From Aequorivita lipolytica (GTDB lineage: Bacteria; Bacteroidota; Bacteroidia; Flavobacteriales; Flavobacteriaceae): a stretch of DNA of 64,000 bases. Below are positions 55,200 through 62,985 of the stretch, in pieces. Both the position numbers and the translations under genes were made by a program. The stretch is taken from the NCBI RefSeq assembly GCF_007997135.1, contig NZ_VORU01000009.1, positions 62,001-126,000 of the forward strand, given 5' to 3'. The first letter of the stretch is position 1. Every line of letters begins with the position of its first letter. The notes beneath the pieces were generated by a model. It ran no database searches and was not told where the DNA came from. It worked only from the letters and a program-made list of their open reading frames with translations.

Positions 55200-56048
55200 T
55201 TAATCACGAAAAGTCCAAGCAATGAAACGGCTTTGCTTGTTGCCTTGCTCCATTTCAACTATTTTTACTTGTGTAGGTTTGGTTTTATTAATGGCCCTTT
55301 TAATGTTTTTCAGGTTTTCTTTTTGTGAAACGATAGCCGTAAACCAATGCACTTGGTCTTTGAATTGAAGACTTTCCTCAGCCATTTTCTGTACAAATGC
55401 CCCTTCGCCACCTTTATACCAAAGCTCGTTGCTGAGTCCACCAAAATTCTGTGGGTTCGCTTCACTTAGCTGAAGATTCTCAAACTTTCGTTTGTTATTT
55501 TGTTCGGCATCGGTGCGGGTTTTAAAGAAAGGCGGATTGCAGACTACTACATCAAAAAAATCAGTTGGTTGGATGATGTGCTCCAAAATATGACTTTTAA
55601 ATTGTTGGTGGCGTAGCTCAATATCTTTTAGCGAATTGTTTTTATTGATGATTTTCTGTGCATTGTTCAGCGAATCAATATTCACTTCGCTGGCGGTACA
55701 TTTCCAATTAAAATGACGGTTGGCGAGTATGGGATAAATCAGATTCGCGCCTGTTCCAATATCAAGCAGATGGATGTCCGGTTTCGGGATTAAATCTGCA
55801 ATATGCAACAGATAGTCCAATCTGCCGGGAATGGGCGGACAAAGATTATTATCGGGAATGTGCCAATGGTTTATGTTGTAATGTGTTTTTAGTAGAGCAG
55901 TATTTAGCGCTTTCACTGCTTCGTTATTGGCAAATTTTATGGTCTTGTTATCGTATTCATTTACAAAAACGAATTCTTTTAATGGTGGGTGCTTTGCTAC
56001 AAGCGTATCAAAATTATAGTCTTTATTGAAGGGATTTTTGGGATGCAC
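55200..56048 (-). CDS. rlmF: 23S rRNA (adenine-1618-N6) methyltransferase
   Basis: 282 residues. N-terminal family signature MHPKNPFNKDYNFDTLVAKHP, SAM-binding LDIGTGANLIYPIL (~104-117) and catalytic VVCNPPFF (~171-178). Methylates A1618 in the exit tunnel of the ribosome. The stop TAA is in frame with the following DUF1853 region. Confidence 0.94.
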   Translation of the reverse strand: MHPKNPFNKDYNFDTLVAKHPPLKEFVFVNEYDNKTIKFANNEAVKALNTALLKTHYNINHWHIPDNNLCPPIPGRLDYLLHIADLIPKPDIHLLDIGTGANLIYPILANRHFNWKCTASEVNIDSLNNAQKIINKNNSLKDIELRHQQFKSHILEHIIQPTDFFDVVVCNPPFFKTRTDAEQNNKRKFENLQLSEANPQNFGGLSNELWYKGGEGAFVQKMAEESLQFKDQVHWFTAIVSQKENLKNIKRAINKTKPTQVKIVEMEQGNKQSRFIAWTFRD

Positions 56049-56234
56049 GATGTGTTTTTAGAAAAGTAAAGATACGGTAAACAGTAGTGACCTTCCCAGT
56101 ATTGAGCTATTGTTCCACTTTTTCGTGAACTTTGCTCTGTGTTTTTGATTATTCGCCTTTAATTACTGCATTTTATGGCTTTAAATGTAGTGATTGAGAC
56201 TTCAGCTTTAGATGCTGATTAAAGTGATTGATTT

Positions 56235-56690
56235 CTATCTTTTAAATATACTTTCATATTTCGCAATCCATTCAGCAACGGAAACTTTTGTGGTTAGCTC
56301 TCCAAACAATTCAAACGGTATATTCTTTGGGTTTTTAAAGCGGATGCAACTTTTGCCCATATCTAGTTTTCCCTTGGCGTGTTTGGGATATTCTGCAACA
56401 AACCACGCCATAAGCTCTGGATCTGTATAGATGCCCGAATGGTAAAAACCTATGTGGTTTTTTTGGGAGGCAATGCTCATAAAAGGCAGTGCATCGCTAG
56501 GTTTGCAATGGTAGCCATCGGGATAAATACTGTGCGGCACCACGTAGCTTATCATTCCGTATTGCATAATTTCCTCAAAACCTTTGGGGAGGTTTTTCTT
56601 TATTGCGACACGTAGTTTTTGCATTATCTCCTTCCGGTCTTCGGGGAGTTCGGTAATATATTGGTCTGGAGTAGTGGCGGAGGATTGCAA
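56235..56690 (-). CDS. DUF1801 domain protein
   Basis: 151 residues with TTG start at 56690; the next upstream in-frame codon set is closed by a stop, and the frame begins at the family-typical PDQYITELPEDRKEIMQKLR. IMQYGMISYVVP (~41-52) and LPFMSIASQKNHIGFYHSG (~69-87) are DUF1801 landmarks. Some members bind iron-sulfur chaperones; function here unknown. Confidence 0.85.
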   Translation of the reverse strand: MQSSATTPDQYITELPEDRKEIMQKLRVAIKKNLPKGFEEIMQYGMISYVVPHSIYPDGYHCKPSDALPFMSIASQKNHIGFYHSGIYTDPELMAWFVAEYPKHAKGKLDMGKSCIRFKNPKNIPFELFGELTTKVSVAEWIAKYESIFKR

Positions 56691-56713
56691 GTTGAAAAGT
56701 TTAAGTTAAAAGT

Positions 56714-56756
56714 TCAAAGCTCAAAGCTCAAAGCTCAAAGCTCAAAGCTTCAAAGC
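56714..56756. repeat. 7-bp tandem repeat TCAAAGC
   Basis: Five perfect copies of TCAAAGC plus one more offset by one T, in the leader of the DUF1801 gene. Prone to slippage. Confidence 0.8.
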
Positions 56757-56883
56757 TTTAAAGTTAAAAGTTTTTTGCCGAAAAAGTGTTTGTTTGTTTG
56801 AATGGATGCCATAAAGCTCAACAAAAAATGATTTTTTATAAGAAGAATTATAGTTGTATTTTTAGTTGAAATAAACCAGAAAG

Positions 56884-57216
56884 ATGAAAAAACACATAGC
56901 ACTTTCCATAGTTGTCCTTTTTCTATTATTTGCTTTTGAAGGGCACTCGCAAGAAATTACCAAATATGATTTTCTTGAAATAATAGTTGTTCAAAAAGCG
57001 AATAACCGCGGAAAGGTAAAGCGAATAAAAGTGGAGGAGCAAGCTTCTTTAGTAGGCCAGAATATTTCTATCGACGAAATAGAGGATATTGAACAGACTT
57101 CAACATTGTTAAATTATATGAATGCCCGAGATTGGGAGTTTCTGGACCGCCAATCTGTGGTTTCTGACGATAATGACCCTGTATGGATGAGTTATATTTT
57201 TAGGAAACGGAAGTAG
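56884..57216 (+). CDS. Small secreted protein
   Basis: 110 residues with a signal peptide (ALSIVVLFLLFAFEGHSQ). The rest is mixed alpha/beta (YDFLEIIVVQKANNRGKVKRIKVEEQ, NYMNARDWEFLDRQSVV, YIFRKRK). The ending MNARDWEFLDRQ-like pattern occurs in uncharacterised DUF4177-like proteins, a tentative resemblance. Confidence 0.65.
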   Translation: MKKHIALSIVVLFLLFAFEGHSQEITKYDFLEIIVVQKANNRGKVKRIKVEEQASLVGQNISIDEIEDIEQTSTLLNYMNARDWEFLDRQSVVSDDNDPVWMSYIFRKRK

Positions 57217-57280
57217 CCAGTTAATGAATAATTAATAATGTGTAATGAATAATTCTTGTGCTGAGCGCCTCCCAACATTT

Positions 57281-59170
57281 CTAAATTTGTTCAACAAATT
57301 TTAAAAACACTTTTTTATGAAGCTCAAGATCCAGATTGGGAGAAAGTGATGCACGCACAATATAATCCTTGTCACCCTCTTTAGTGGTGCCTTGTGTAGA
57401 TGTTGCAGGAATCGTCCAATAACATCCCTTTAACTGGCCATAGCTCACGCAGAACTTACTTTCATTCGGGATTTCTGTAATCATTAAATTGATTAACTTC
57501 AAATTCAGGGCCCTTTTATACATTTCTCTTTCTGCATCTGTATTCCCTTTTGTTGGAAGATCTAAGGAAAACACCGATGGGGTAAAGCCTTGTGCTGCCA
57601 ATTCATCTGTAACAAAATTGATTTTTGCTTCTGGTAAAGCATCGTGGATAAAGTTTACAAATTCACGTGTATTGGTATAAGCATCATAAATCCTTTGATT
57701 CATTGAAGGCAACTGTCTGGCTAATATTTCATATTGAAGATCTGTAGCCTCGTTATCACAAAGTGCTAGATGCATTTCTATTTTTTCCATCAACGCCTCC
57801 GTTTTTGTGTTTCCTACGCAGTAGCCAGCAGTACATTGTCCACCACTTGGGAATTTGGAGCCACTAGCATACGAAATGGCTCGAACTGTAGAGAGTATTT
57901 CTCCTTCACCCAAGAAATGAAAGTTCGGACAAAAGGTTTGATCTAAAATAAAAACGGGATCGATAGCAATTTCACCTTTGCTTGTTTTGCGTTCTTTACT
58001 TAAAACAGCCTTTAATTGATTAAGATCTGGAACTTCAACTCTAGGATTTGTGGGAATTTCAGCGATGATGTATGGAACTGCATCTTCGTGGGCAATTTCA
58101 GTTAAAACGGTATCGATACTTTGTACCATCTCGTTATTGCCATCTACTAGTAAGTCTACGATTTCAACGTTATTAAGGCAAGCCGCAACGCGTCTTGCTT
58201 GGTCGTTTGTGCCGCCGTAGCAATTGGGAGGAACAATAAATTTGATAGCCTTTCCTTTATGGTTTTCTTTCGCGTCGGCGATGAGCCCCATCATAATGGC
58301 ATATTGAATAGATAATCCACTAGAGGCAACCAGAGGTTTTGTAGTTGTGCCGGTAATTTCTTTGATGGAAGCTAAGACACTTTTTTTGTCTGCCTCTACA
58401 TTGCTTTTCTTATTCTCTAAAGGAGCTTGTTCTGTTAGCGATTTTAAGGCAGTAAGACAATTGGCGGGCGTCATTGCAATGGTCTCTCTTCTTCTTACGT
58501 GCTGAATTTCTGAAATGTAACTTTCGTTCTCTTCGCCATTTACTACTAAAATACTGCCTAGATTCCCGTGAAGACTGATGAAAAAGTCAATCCCGATAGC
58601 TATCGGGATTGGATTGAGATAAATAGCGCCGATTTCATCTTTTTCTGAAATGAAAATGGTACTTCCGTTACCCCGATAGCTATCGTGGGCGGAAATGTCC
58701 TCAACTTTATCAACTTGCCTTAGTTCAAATTTATAACCGTAAATACTTCTTACTATTTCAGCATCGAAATAGGCTGGTAATTCACCGGTATAAATGATTT
58801 GGGTATTTATATTCTCCAATAAATTTTTCCGTAGAATTGCTAAAATAGGAGCCGTCTTTGAAGAAAAACTGATTACATTATTTGGTGTTGTATTATTTAA
58901 GTGGGCAATTCCCCATTCCAATACACACGATAATGGATGGCCCAATCGAATATAGTCGTAAGCGGTGGGTAGTTTTTTTAAGGCTGCTGTTTCAGTCCCG
59001 TTAGCTATCGGGGTATTTTCATTGTATAGTTTTTCAAACTGATCTAAAAACTGAGTTTTAGCCAAGCTTTCATCATAAATATCCAGCCTATGTGTTGTTA
59101 GACCCAACCAGTCTGTTGGCATATTTTGCAATACATCTTTTATATAATTTAGCATTTTATTGTCTTGCAT
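57281..59170 (-). CDS. PLP-dependent Cys/Met-metabolism-type enzyme with N-terminal extension
   Basis: 629 residues from the ATG at 59170 (a GTG 9 bp upstream also in frame). The C-terminal ~400 residues have the PLP fold, with the catalytic Lys (K439) in YASGSKFPSGGQ. The ~230-residue N-terminal part is unusual for cystathionine-gamma-lyase relatives. Three copies of the palindrome CCCGATAGCTATCGGG or variants sit in frame in this N-terminal half. Probably acts on a sulfur amino acid; reaction not determined. Confidence 0.8.
   Translation of the reverse strand: MQDNKMLNYIKDVLQNMPTDWLGLTTHRLDIYDESLAKTQFLDQFEKLYNENTPIANGTETAALKKLPTAYDYIRLGHPLSCVLEWGIAHLNNTTPNNVISFSSKTAPILAILRKNLLENINTQIIYTGELPAYFDAEIVRSIYGYKFELRQVDKVEDISAHDSYRGNGSTIFISEKDEIGAIYLNPIPIAIGIDFFISLHGNLGSILVVNGEENESYISEIQHVRRRETIAMTPANCLTALKSLTEQAPLENKKSNVEADKKSVLASIKEITGTTTKPLVASSGLSIQYAIMMGLIADAKENHKGKAIKFIVPPNCYGGTNDQARRVAACLNNVEIVDLLVDGNNEMVQSIDTVLTEIAHEDAVPYIIAEIPTNPRVEVPDLNQLKAVLSKERKTSKGEIAIDPVFILDQTFCPNFHFLGEGEILSTVRAISYASGSKFPSGGQCTAGYCVGNTKTEALMEKIEMHLALCDNEATDLQYEILARQLPSMNQRIYDAYTNTREFVNFIHDALPEAKINFVTDELAAQGFTPSVFSLDLPTKGNTDAEREMYKRALNLKLINLMITEIPNESKFCVSYGQLKGCYWTIPATSTQGTTKEGDKDYIVRASLSPNLDLELHKKVFLKFVEQI
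58588..58611. repeat. 24-bp perfect palindrome inside the PLP gene
   Basis: Contains CCCGATAGCTATCGGG with four further matching bases on each side. In frame; encodes IPIAIGI between NP and DFF of the PLP protein. Confidence 0.9.
58671..58689. repeat. Imperfect palindrome copy 2 inside the PLP gene
   Basis: CCCCGATAGCTATCGTGGG. Same core GATAGCTATC with one extra base in the right arm; encodes the HDSYRG segment of the protein. Confidence 0.8.
58997..59012. repeat. Imperfect palindrome copy 3 inside the PLP gene
   Basis: CCCGTTAGCTATCGGG. One mismatch from the consensus; encodes TPIANGT of the protein. Confidence 0.8.
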
Positions 59171-59338
59171 AATTTTCACTTTTTAATAGGTCAGCAAGGT
59201 ACATTAATTAGATTTTTTTAAAAGTGTTTTAAGACTTTTGTAACAGTATGTCTAAAGGGTTTGAAAGTAGATTTGGGTCGCATTGCAAATGCTCTATGTA
59301 GATGGGCACGCTTTGGAAAAGTGCGCCAGAGGGATCTT

Positions 59339-59704
59339 TCACTTATCGTGTTCGTTGTTGTTCACTTTAAATTTTTGCCAAGGAAACTTTCCCTCCAATT
59401 CAACCTGAAGTGAAAGACTTAAAAATGTTCTAATTATAACGATTAGACCCAAAATGCTAACGGATTTAAGAGAAGGTTCCGTAACTACCGTCGCCATTAT
59501 ATCGGCGGCAATTAAAATTTCCAATCCCAGAAGTATTGCTTTTCCAACTGCTTGCCGCAGTTCTTTATAGGTAATTGGGTTTTTACTTTTTAGCTGAACG
59601 AGAAACTTACCCATTGCGAAAACGGAACCAAAGAAAATTGTCAAGACGCCAATCGCCTCCATTATTTTTGCGATATAATCAATATAAATTCTAATGTTTT
59701 CCAT
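59339..59704 (-). CDS. DUF1622 membrane protein
   Basis: 121 residues, three helices; the family block AVGKAILLGLEILIAADIMATVV (~51-73) and IRTFLSLSLQVELEGKFPWQ match DUF1622. Function unknown. Confidence 0.9.
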   Translation of the reverse strand: MENIRIYIDYIAKIMEAIGVLTIFFGSVFAMGKFLVQLKSKNPITYKELRQAVGKAILLGLEILIAADIMATVVTEPSLKSVSILGLIVIIRTFLSLSLQVELEGKFPWQKFKVNNNEHDK

Positions 59705-59820
59705 GCTGTTTTTTTGCGCTTGTTAAATTACGCATAACATTTGGAAAAACGCCGAGTGGTTTTGTTGCTTATATATTTTTCGAGTAGGTTTGCGGGCACA
59801 CGTTGCAAATGTGAGCTAGC

Positions 59821-59830
59821 GGGGGGGGGG
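59821..59830. repeat. G10 homopolymer
   Basis: Ten G in a row, 8 bp beyond the stop of the trypsin-like gene (C10 on its coding strand). A mutable tract in an otherwise AT-rich stretch. Confidence 0.95.
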
Positions 59831-59838
59831 TAGTTATT

Positions 59839-60654
59839 TTATTTTACGGAAATTATATTTGATTCAGGCAATTTTAGATTAAGTTTTTTCCGAAGAACTT
59901 CTGTTAATACGTCAATTCTTGTATCTATAACTTTAGTTCTATCTTTAATTGGCCAATCAGTCATTATAGCTGTCAATTTTGGTTTTTCTGTCTGTGTTAA
60001 TATATCCATTGGATTTGTAAACCATAATCCACATCCACTTAAACCGTGTAAATCTGGCCCAACAGAGAATTGTTTAATTTTTAAATTATATGATTTTTTT
60101 CTCTCGTAGGATGTGATGATGTTTAGATTCGGGCTTTTATCATATTTCAAATATTTACTTTCCATTATAGGGGTAGAAAACTGGAAAAATGGATAACTGT
60201 GAAAGGAATTTCTACTATGAGAGAATTTAGAAAATGTTTGGGGAAATCCAAGAAAAGTATAAAATGGTTGATTCTCAAATTTATGGTTAATTGCTAAATC
60301 ATCATCCTGAAGAAATTTATATGTGGTGAGAATTTCTTTTACACTTTCCTCGTCCAATTTTAAGAATCCAATGTCAACAGAATCTTCGTTTCTGCTATTT
60401 GAAGTTTCATTTATAAAACTAATCCCACCTGGTTTGAATAAGTTTTTCCCTTCTTCTATTGGAATAAAAAGATTTTCAAAATTATCAAGTACATGTGAAG
60501 CAGAAACAAGAAGGAAGTTATCTTCAATTTGAATAAAAACTCCCGTGCCGTAAACCTTATACCCTGTATAATTAGTTAAAAGCATACAAGTATAACTACG
60601 AATAATTTTCAAGCTTTTATACTGTATCTGTATGTAGTTTTTGAGTATAGACAT
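59839..60654 (-). CDS. Trypsin-like serine-protease-domain protein
   Basis: 271 residues, no signal peptide. Chymotrypsin-fold features: catalytic His in VSASHVLD (~50-57), Asp in SVDIGFLKL (~92-100) and Ser in HGLSGCGLWF (~202-211, for the canonical GDSGGP). The Ser motif is weakly degenerate, so activity is uncertain. The coding strand is far AT-richer than the flanking genes, suggesting lateral acquisition. The adjacent ABC gene's 3' end is repeated in the gap between them. Confidence 0.75.
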   Translation of the reverse strand: MSILKNYIQIQYKSLKIIRSYTCMLLTNYTGYKVYGTGVFIQIEDNFLLVSASHVLDNFENLFIPIEEGKNLFKPGGISFINETSNSRNEDSVDIGFLKLDEESVKEILTTYKFLQDDDLAINHKFENQPFYTFLGFPQTFSKFSHSRNSFHSYPFFQFSTPIMESKYLKYDKSPNLNIITSYERKKSYNLKIKQFSVGPDLHGLSGCGLWFTNPMDILTQTEKPKLTAIMTDWPIKDRTKVIDTRIDVLTEVLRKKLNLKLPESNIISVK

Positions 60655-60689
60655 TCTTTATTCTAAATAGTAATCATTGCATTGCAAAC

Positions 60690-60734
60690 TCTACTGATAC
60701 CCCGCCGCCTGCAACTTAAACAACTCTGCATACA
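60690..60734. repeat. 45-bp direct repeat of the ABC transporter 3' end, copy 1
   Basis: Identical over 45 bp to 60897-60941, the last coding bases and stop of the ABC transporter gene. Lies between the trypsin-like and ABC genes. Confidence 0.9.
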
Positions 60735-60896
60735 GTTTTTGGTCGTTAAATACTTCGATTTTGTATATTTACATTTCGCTGTCCCGGTAATTCCTCTCCC
60801 AGATATTAGATGCTGGTGATGAATCCGGGTTTTTTTATACCTTCAATTTACATTTTATTTTTCAATCTTCGATTTCAATTTCGTTTTCGATTTCAA
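60735..60896. other. Low-complexity gap between the two repeat copies
   Basis: AT-rich sequence with repeated TTTCGATTTCAATTTCG words near 60860-60895; no gene seen. Confidence 0.4.
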
Positions 60897-60941
60897 TCTA
60901 CTGATACCCCGCCGCCTGCAACTTAAACAACTCTGCATACA
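60897..60941. repeat. 45-bp direct repeat, copy 2 (ABC gene 3' end)
   Basis: The native copy, coding for ...ELFKLQAAGYQ and the stop of the ABC gene. Confidence 0.9.
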
Positions 60942-62736
60942 ATTTTGGCTGTGCCATTAACTGTTCGTGGGTGCCCAGCTCCAACACTTGGCCGTTTTGT
61001 AAAACCAAAATACGGTCTGCCATACGCACGGTGCTAAAGCGGTGGCTAATAATAATGCTGGTCTTGCCTTTGGTGAGCGCTATAAAGCGTTCAAAAACAT
61101 CAAACTCTGCTTGGGCATCCAGCGCGCTAGTGGGTTCGTCCAGCACCATAACGTCTGCGTCCTTCATATAGGCGCGGGCAAGCGCCACCTTTTGCCACTG
61201 CCCGCCGCTTAGTTCGGTCCCTTTGTAAAACCTTCTGCCAAGGCGTTGTTCCAAGCCATCTGCCATTTCGCTTACCACTTGTTCCGCGAGGCTTTTGCTG
61301 GCGGCGTAGCTTATTACTTCGTCGTTTGCTACTTGGTCTATATTGCCCACTGCTATGTTTTCGCGCAGGGTAAACTCATACTTAAAAAAGTCCTGAAAGA
61401 TGACGCCAAAACGTTTTCGGTAAGCGTCAACATCAAACTTGTTTATATTGATGCCGTCCAAAAGGATTTCGCCCTGTGTGGGTTCGTAAAAGCGGAGGAA
61501 GAGTTTTATGAGCGTGGTTTTTCCCGCGCCGTTTTGGCCTACAAAAGCCATTTTTTCGCCAGCGTTTAGGGTAAAGGTTACGCCTTTTAGTACTTCTGTT
61601 TCGCTACCGGCATAGGCGAAGTGCAGATTGTTAACCTGAAACCCTTGGGTGATGGTTTTGGGCATAGGGGTTTTTGCTTCGGAAGTCTGTTCTACGGTTA
61701 AATCTATAAAGTCGAAATAATCCTGAAGGTAAAGCGCGCTTTCGGAAATACGGGTGAAGCGCGAAAAGAAGCCTTGCAGGTTGTTGCGCAATCTGTTGAA
61801 GGAACCGGAAAGAAAGGTGAGTTCCCCAATGGTAATCACGCCCGTAAGCACCCGCAGAATAATGTAAACGTAGGCGCCGTAATAACTAAGCACGCCCAAA
61901 ATGTTGAACAACGACCCGTAAAAACTCTGCTTGAGCGACAGTTTTTTGTTGATGAGGTAATAGTCATTAGAAAGTCCTTTAAAACGTTCCGCGATAAAAT
62001 CGGTCAAGCCGAAAAGCTTGATTTCCTTGGCGGTTTGGTTGTTGGCGCCGATAAAGCGGAGGTAATCCAGTTCGCGGCGTTCGGCGGTCCAACTGCGCGC
62101 CAACGAATAACGCGTGCTGCTGAATTTTGCTTCATTTATAAACGAAGGAATAATGCTAACGATCAATATGAGTATCAAAATAGGTTCAAAATAAACCAAT
62201 CCCGCAATCAGCGAAACCATTGAAATCAAACTTTCCGCTTGTCCCAGCGCATTGGTCATCAAATCTACGCGACTGTTGGTTTGGGTGCGGGCGCGTTCCA
62301 GTTTGTCGTAAAACTCTGGATCTTCCAGTTGGGCGATGGTTAGCTCTGCGGTTTTTCGGATAATTTTTTCCGAAGACATGTTGGAGTATAAATCGCCCAA
62401 AAGTCCGTCGGTTAGGTTTATCAATCTTCCCAACAAATCGGAAAGCACAGCAACGGAGAATTCGATAATGACATAATTCCAAAGTAGGGTGAAATCTTTA
62501 TCAGGTAAAGAAACTTGTAGAATAATTTCATCAATAATCATCTTTCCCACCCACAGGATTACCACGGGCGTGAAGGCGTTTATTAATCGACTTAAAGCAT
62601 TTAATAAAAACAGTTTTGGGCTGCTGCGGTATATTTCCCTAAAAAACCGTGGAATGGTTTTTAAGGCTTTAAAAGAATCCTTGACGCTGGTTTTCTTTTC
62701 TTTATCGGAGATGGATTTGGGTTGGGGACGAGCCAT
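60898..62736 (-). CDS. ABC transporter, fused permease and ATP-binding protein
   Basis: 612 residues. N-terminal six-helix exporter transmembrane domain (~30-340), then the nucleotide-binding domain (~365-605): Walker A GQNGAGKTT, signature ELSGGQWQK, Walker B VMVLDEPTSALD, H-loop IIISHRFST. Works as a homodimer or with a partner; substrate unknown. GC-richer than the trypsin-like gene beside it. Confidence 0.94.
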   Translation of the reverse strand: MARPQPKSISDKEKKTSVKDSFKALKTIPRFFREIYRSSPKLFLLNALSRLINAFTPVVILWVGKMIIDEIILQVSLPDKDFTLLWNYVIIEFSVAVLSDLLGRLINLTDGLLGDLYSNMSSEKIIRKTAELTIAQLEDPEFYDKLERARTQTNSRVDLMTNALGQAESLISMVSLIAGLVYFEPILILILIVSIIPSFINEAKFSSTRYSLARSWTAERRELDYLRFIGANNQTAKEIKLFGLTDFIAERFKGLSNDYYLINKKLSLKQSFYGSLFNILGVLSYYGAYVYIILRVLTGVITIGELTFLSGSFNRLRNNLQGFFSRFTRISESALYLQDYFDFIDLTVEQTSEAKTPMPKTITQGFQVNNLHFAYAGSETEVLKGVTFTLNAGEKMAFVGQNGAGKTTLIKLFLRFYEPTQGEILLDGININKFDVDAYRKRFGVIFQDFFKYEFTLRENIAVGNIDQVANDEVISYAASKSLAEQVVSEMADGLEQRLGRRFYKGTELSGGQWQKVALARAYMKDADVMVLDEPTSALDAQAEFDVFERFIALTKGKTSIIISHRFSTVRMADRILVLQNGQVLELGTHEQLMAQPKLYAELFKLQAAGYQ

Positions 62737-62778
62737 TTAGTTGATGGTTGATAGTTGATAGTTTTTTATGATATTATG

Positions 62779-62857
62779 GATTCTGTTGATTCTGTTGATT
62801 CTGTTGATTCTGTTGATTCTTTGGATACTATTGTTGCTGTGGATACTATTGATTCAA
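62779..62857. repeat. 9-bp tandem repeat TTCTGTTGA
   Basis: Four or five near-perfect copies followed by degenerate GATACTATT copies. Read from the ATG at 62768 it encodes a 30-residue purely hydrophobic peptide (MILWILLILL...), which I do not call a gene. Confidence 0.8.
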
Positions 62858-62872
62858 TAAATATTTTAATTT

Positions 62873-62928
62873 ATCTAAACATCTAAACATCTAAACATCT
62901 AAACATCTAAACATCTAAACATTTAAAC
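62873..62928. repeat. 8-bp tandem repeat ATCTAAAC
   Basis: Six perfect copies and one ATTTAAAC in the upstream region of the MATE gene. Confidence 0.9.
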
Positions 62929-62960
62929 TCCCACAAAGCTATTCTAAAAAACACAACTAC

Positions 62961-62968
62961 TATCTTTG
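62961..62968 (+). promoter_or_regulatory. Putative -7 box (TATCTTTG) of the MATE gene
   Basis: TAnnTTTG match 18 bp before the TTG start. Confidence 0.5.
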
Positions 62969-62985
62969 CGCAAAAATTTTAAACC

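Noticed and set aside
62779-62928. Repeat arrays resembling a CRISPR
   Set aside because: Units are 8-9 bp and contiguous with no spacers, and no cas genes are near.
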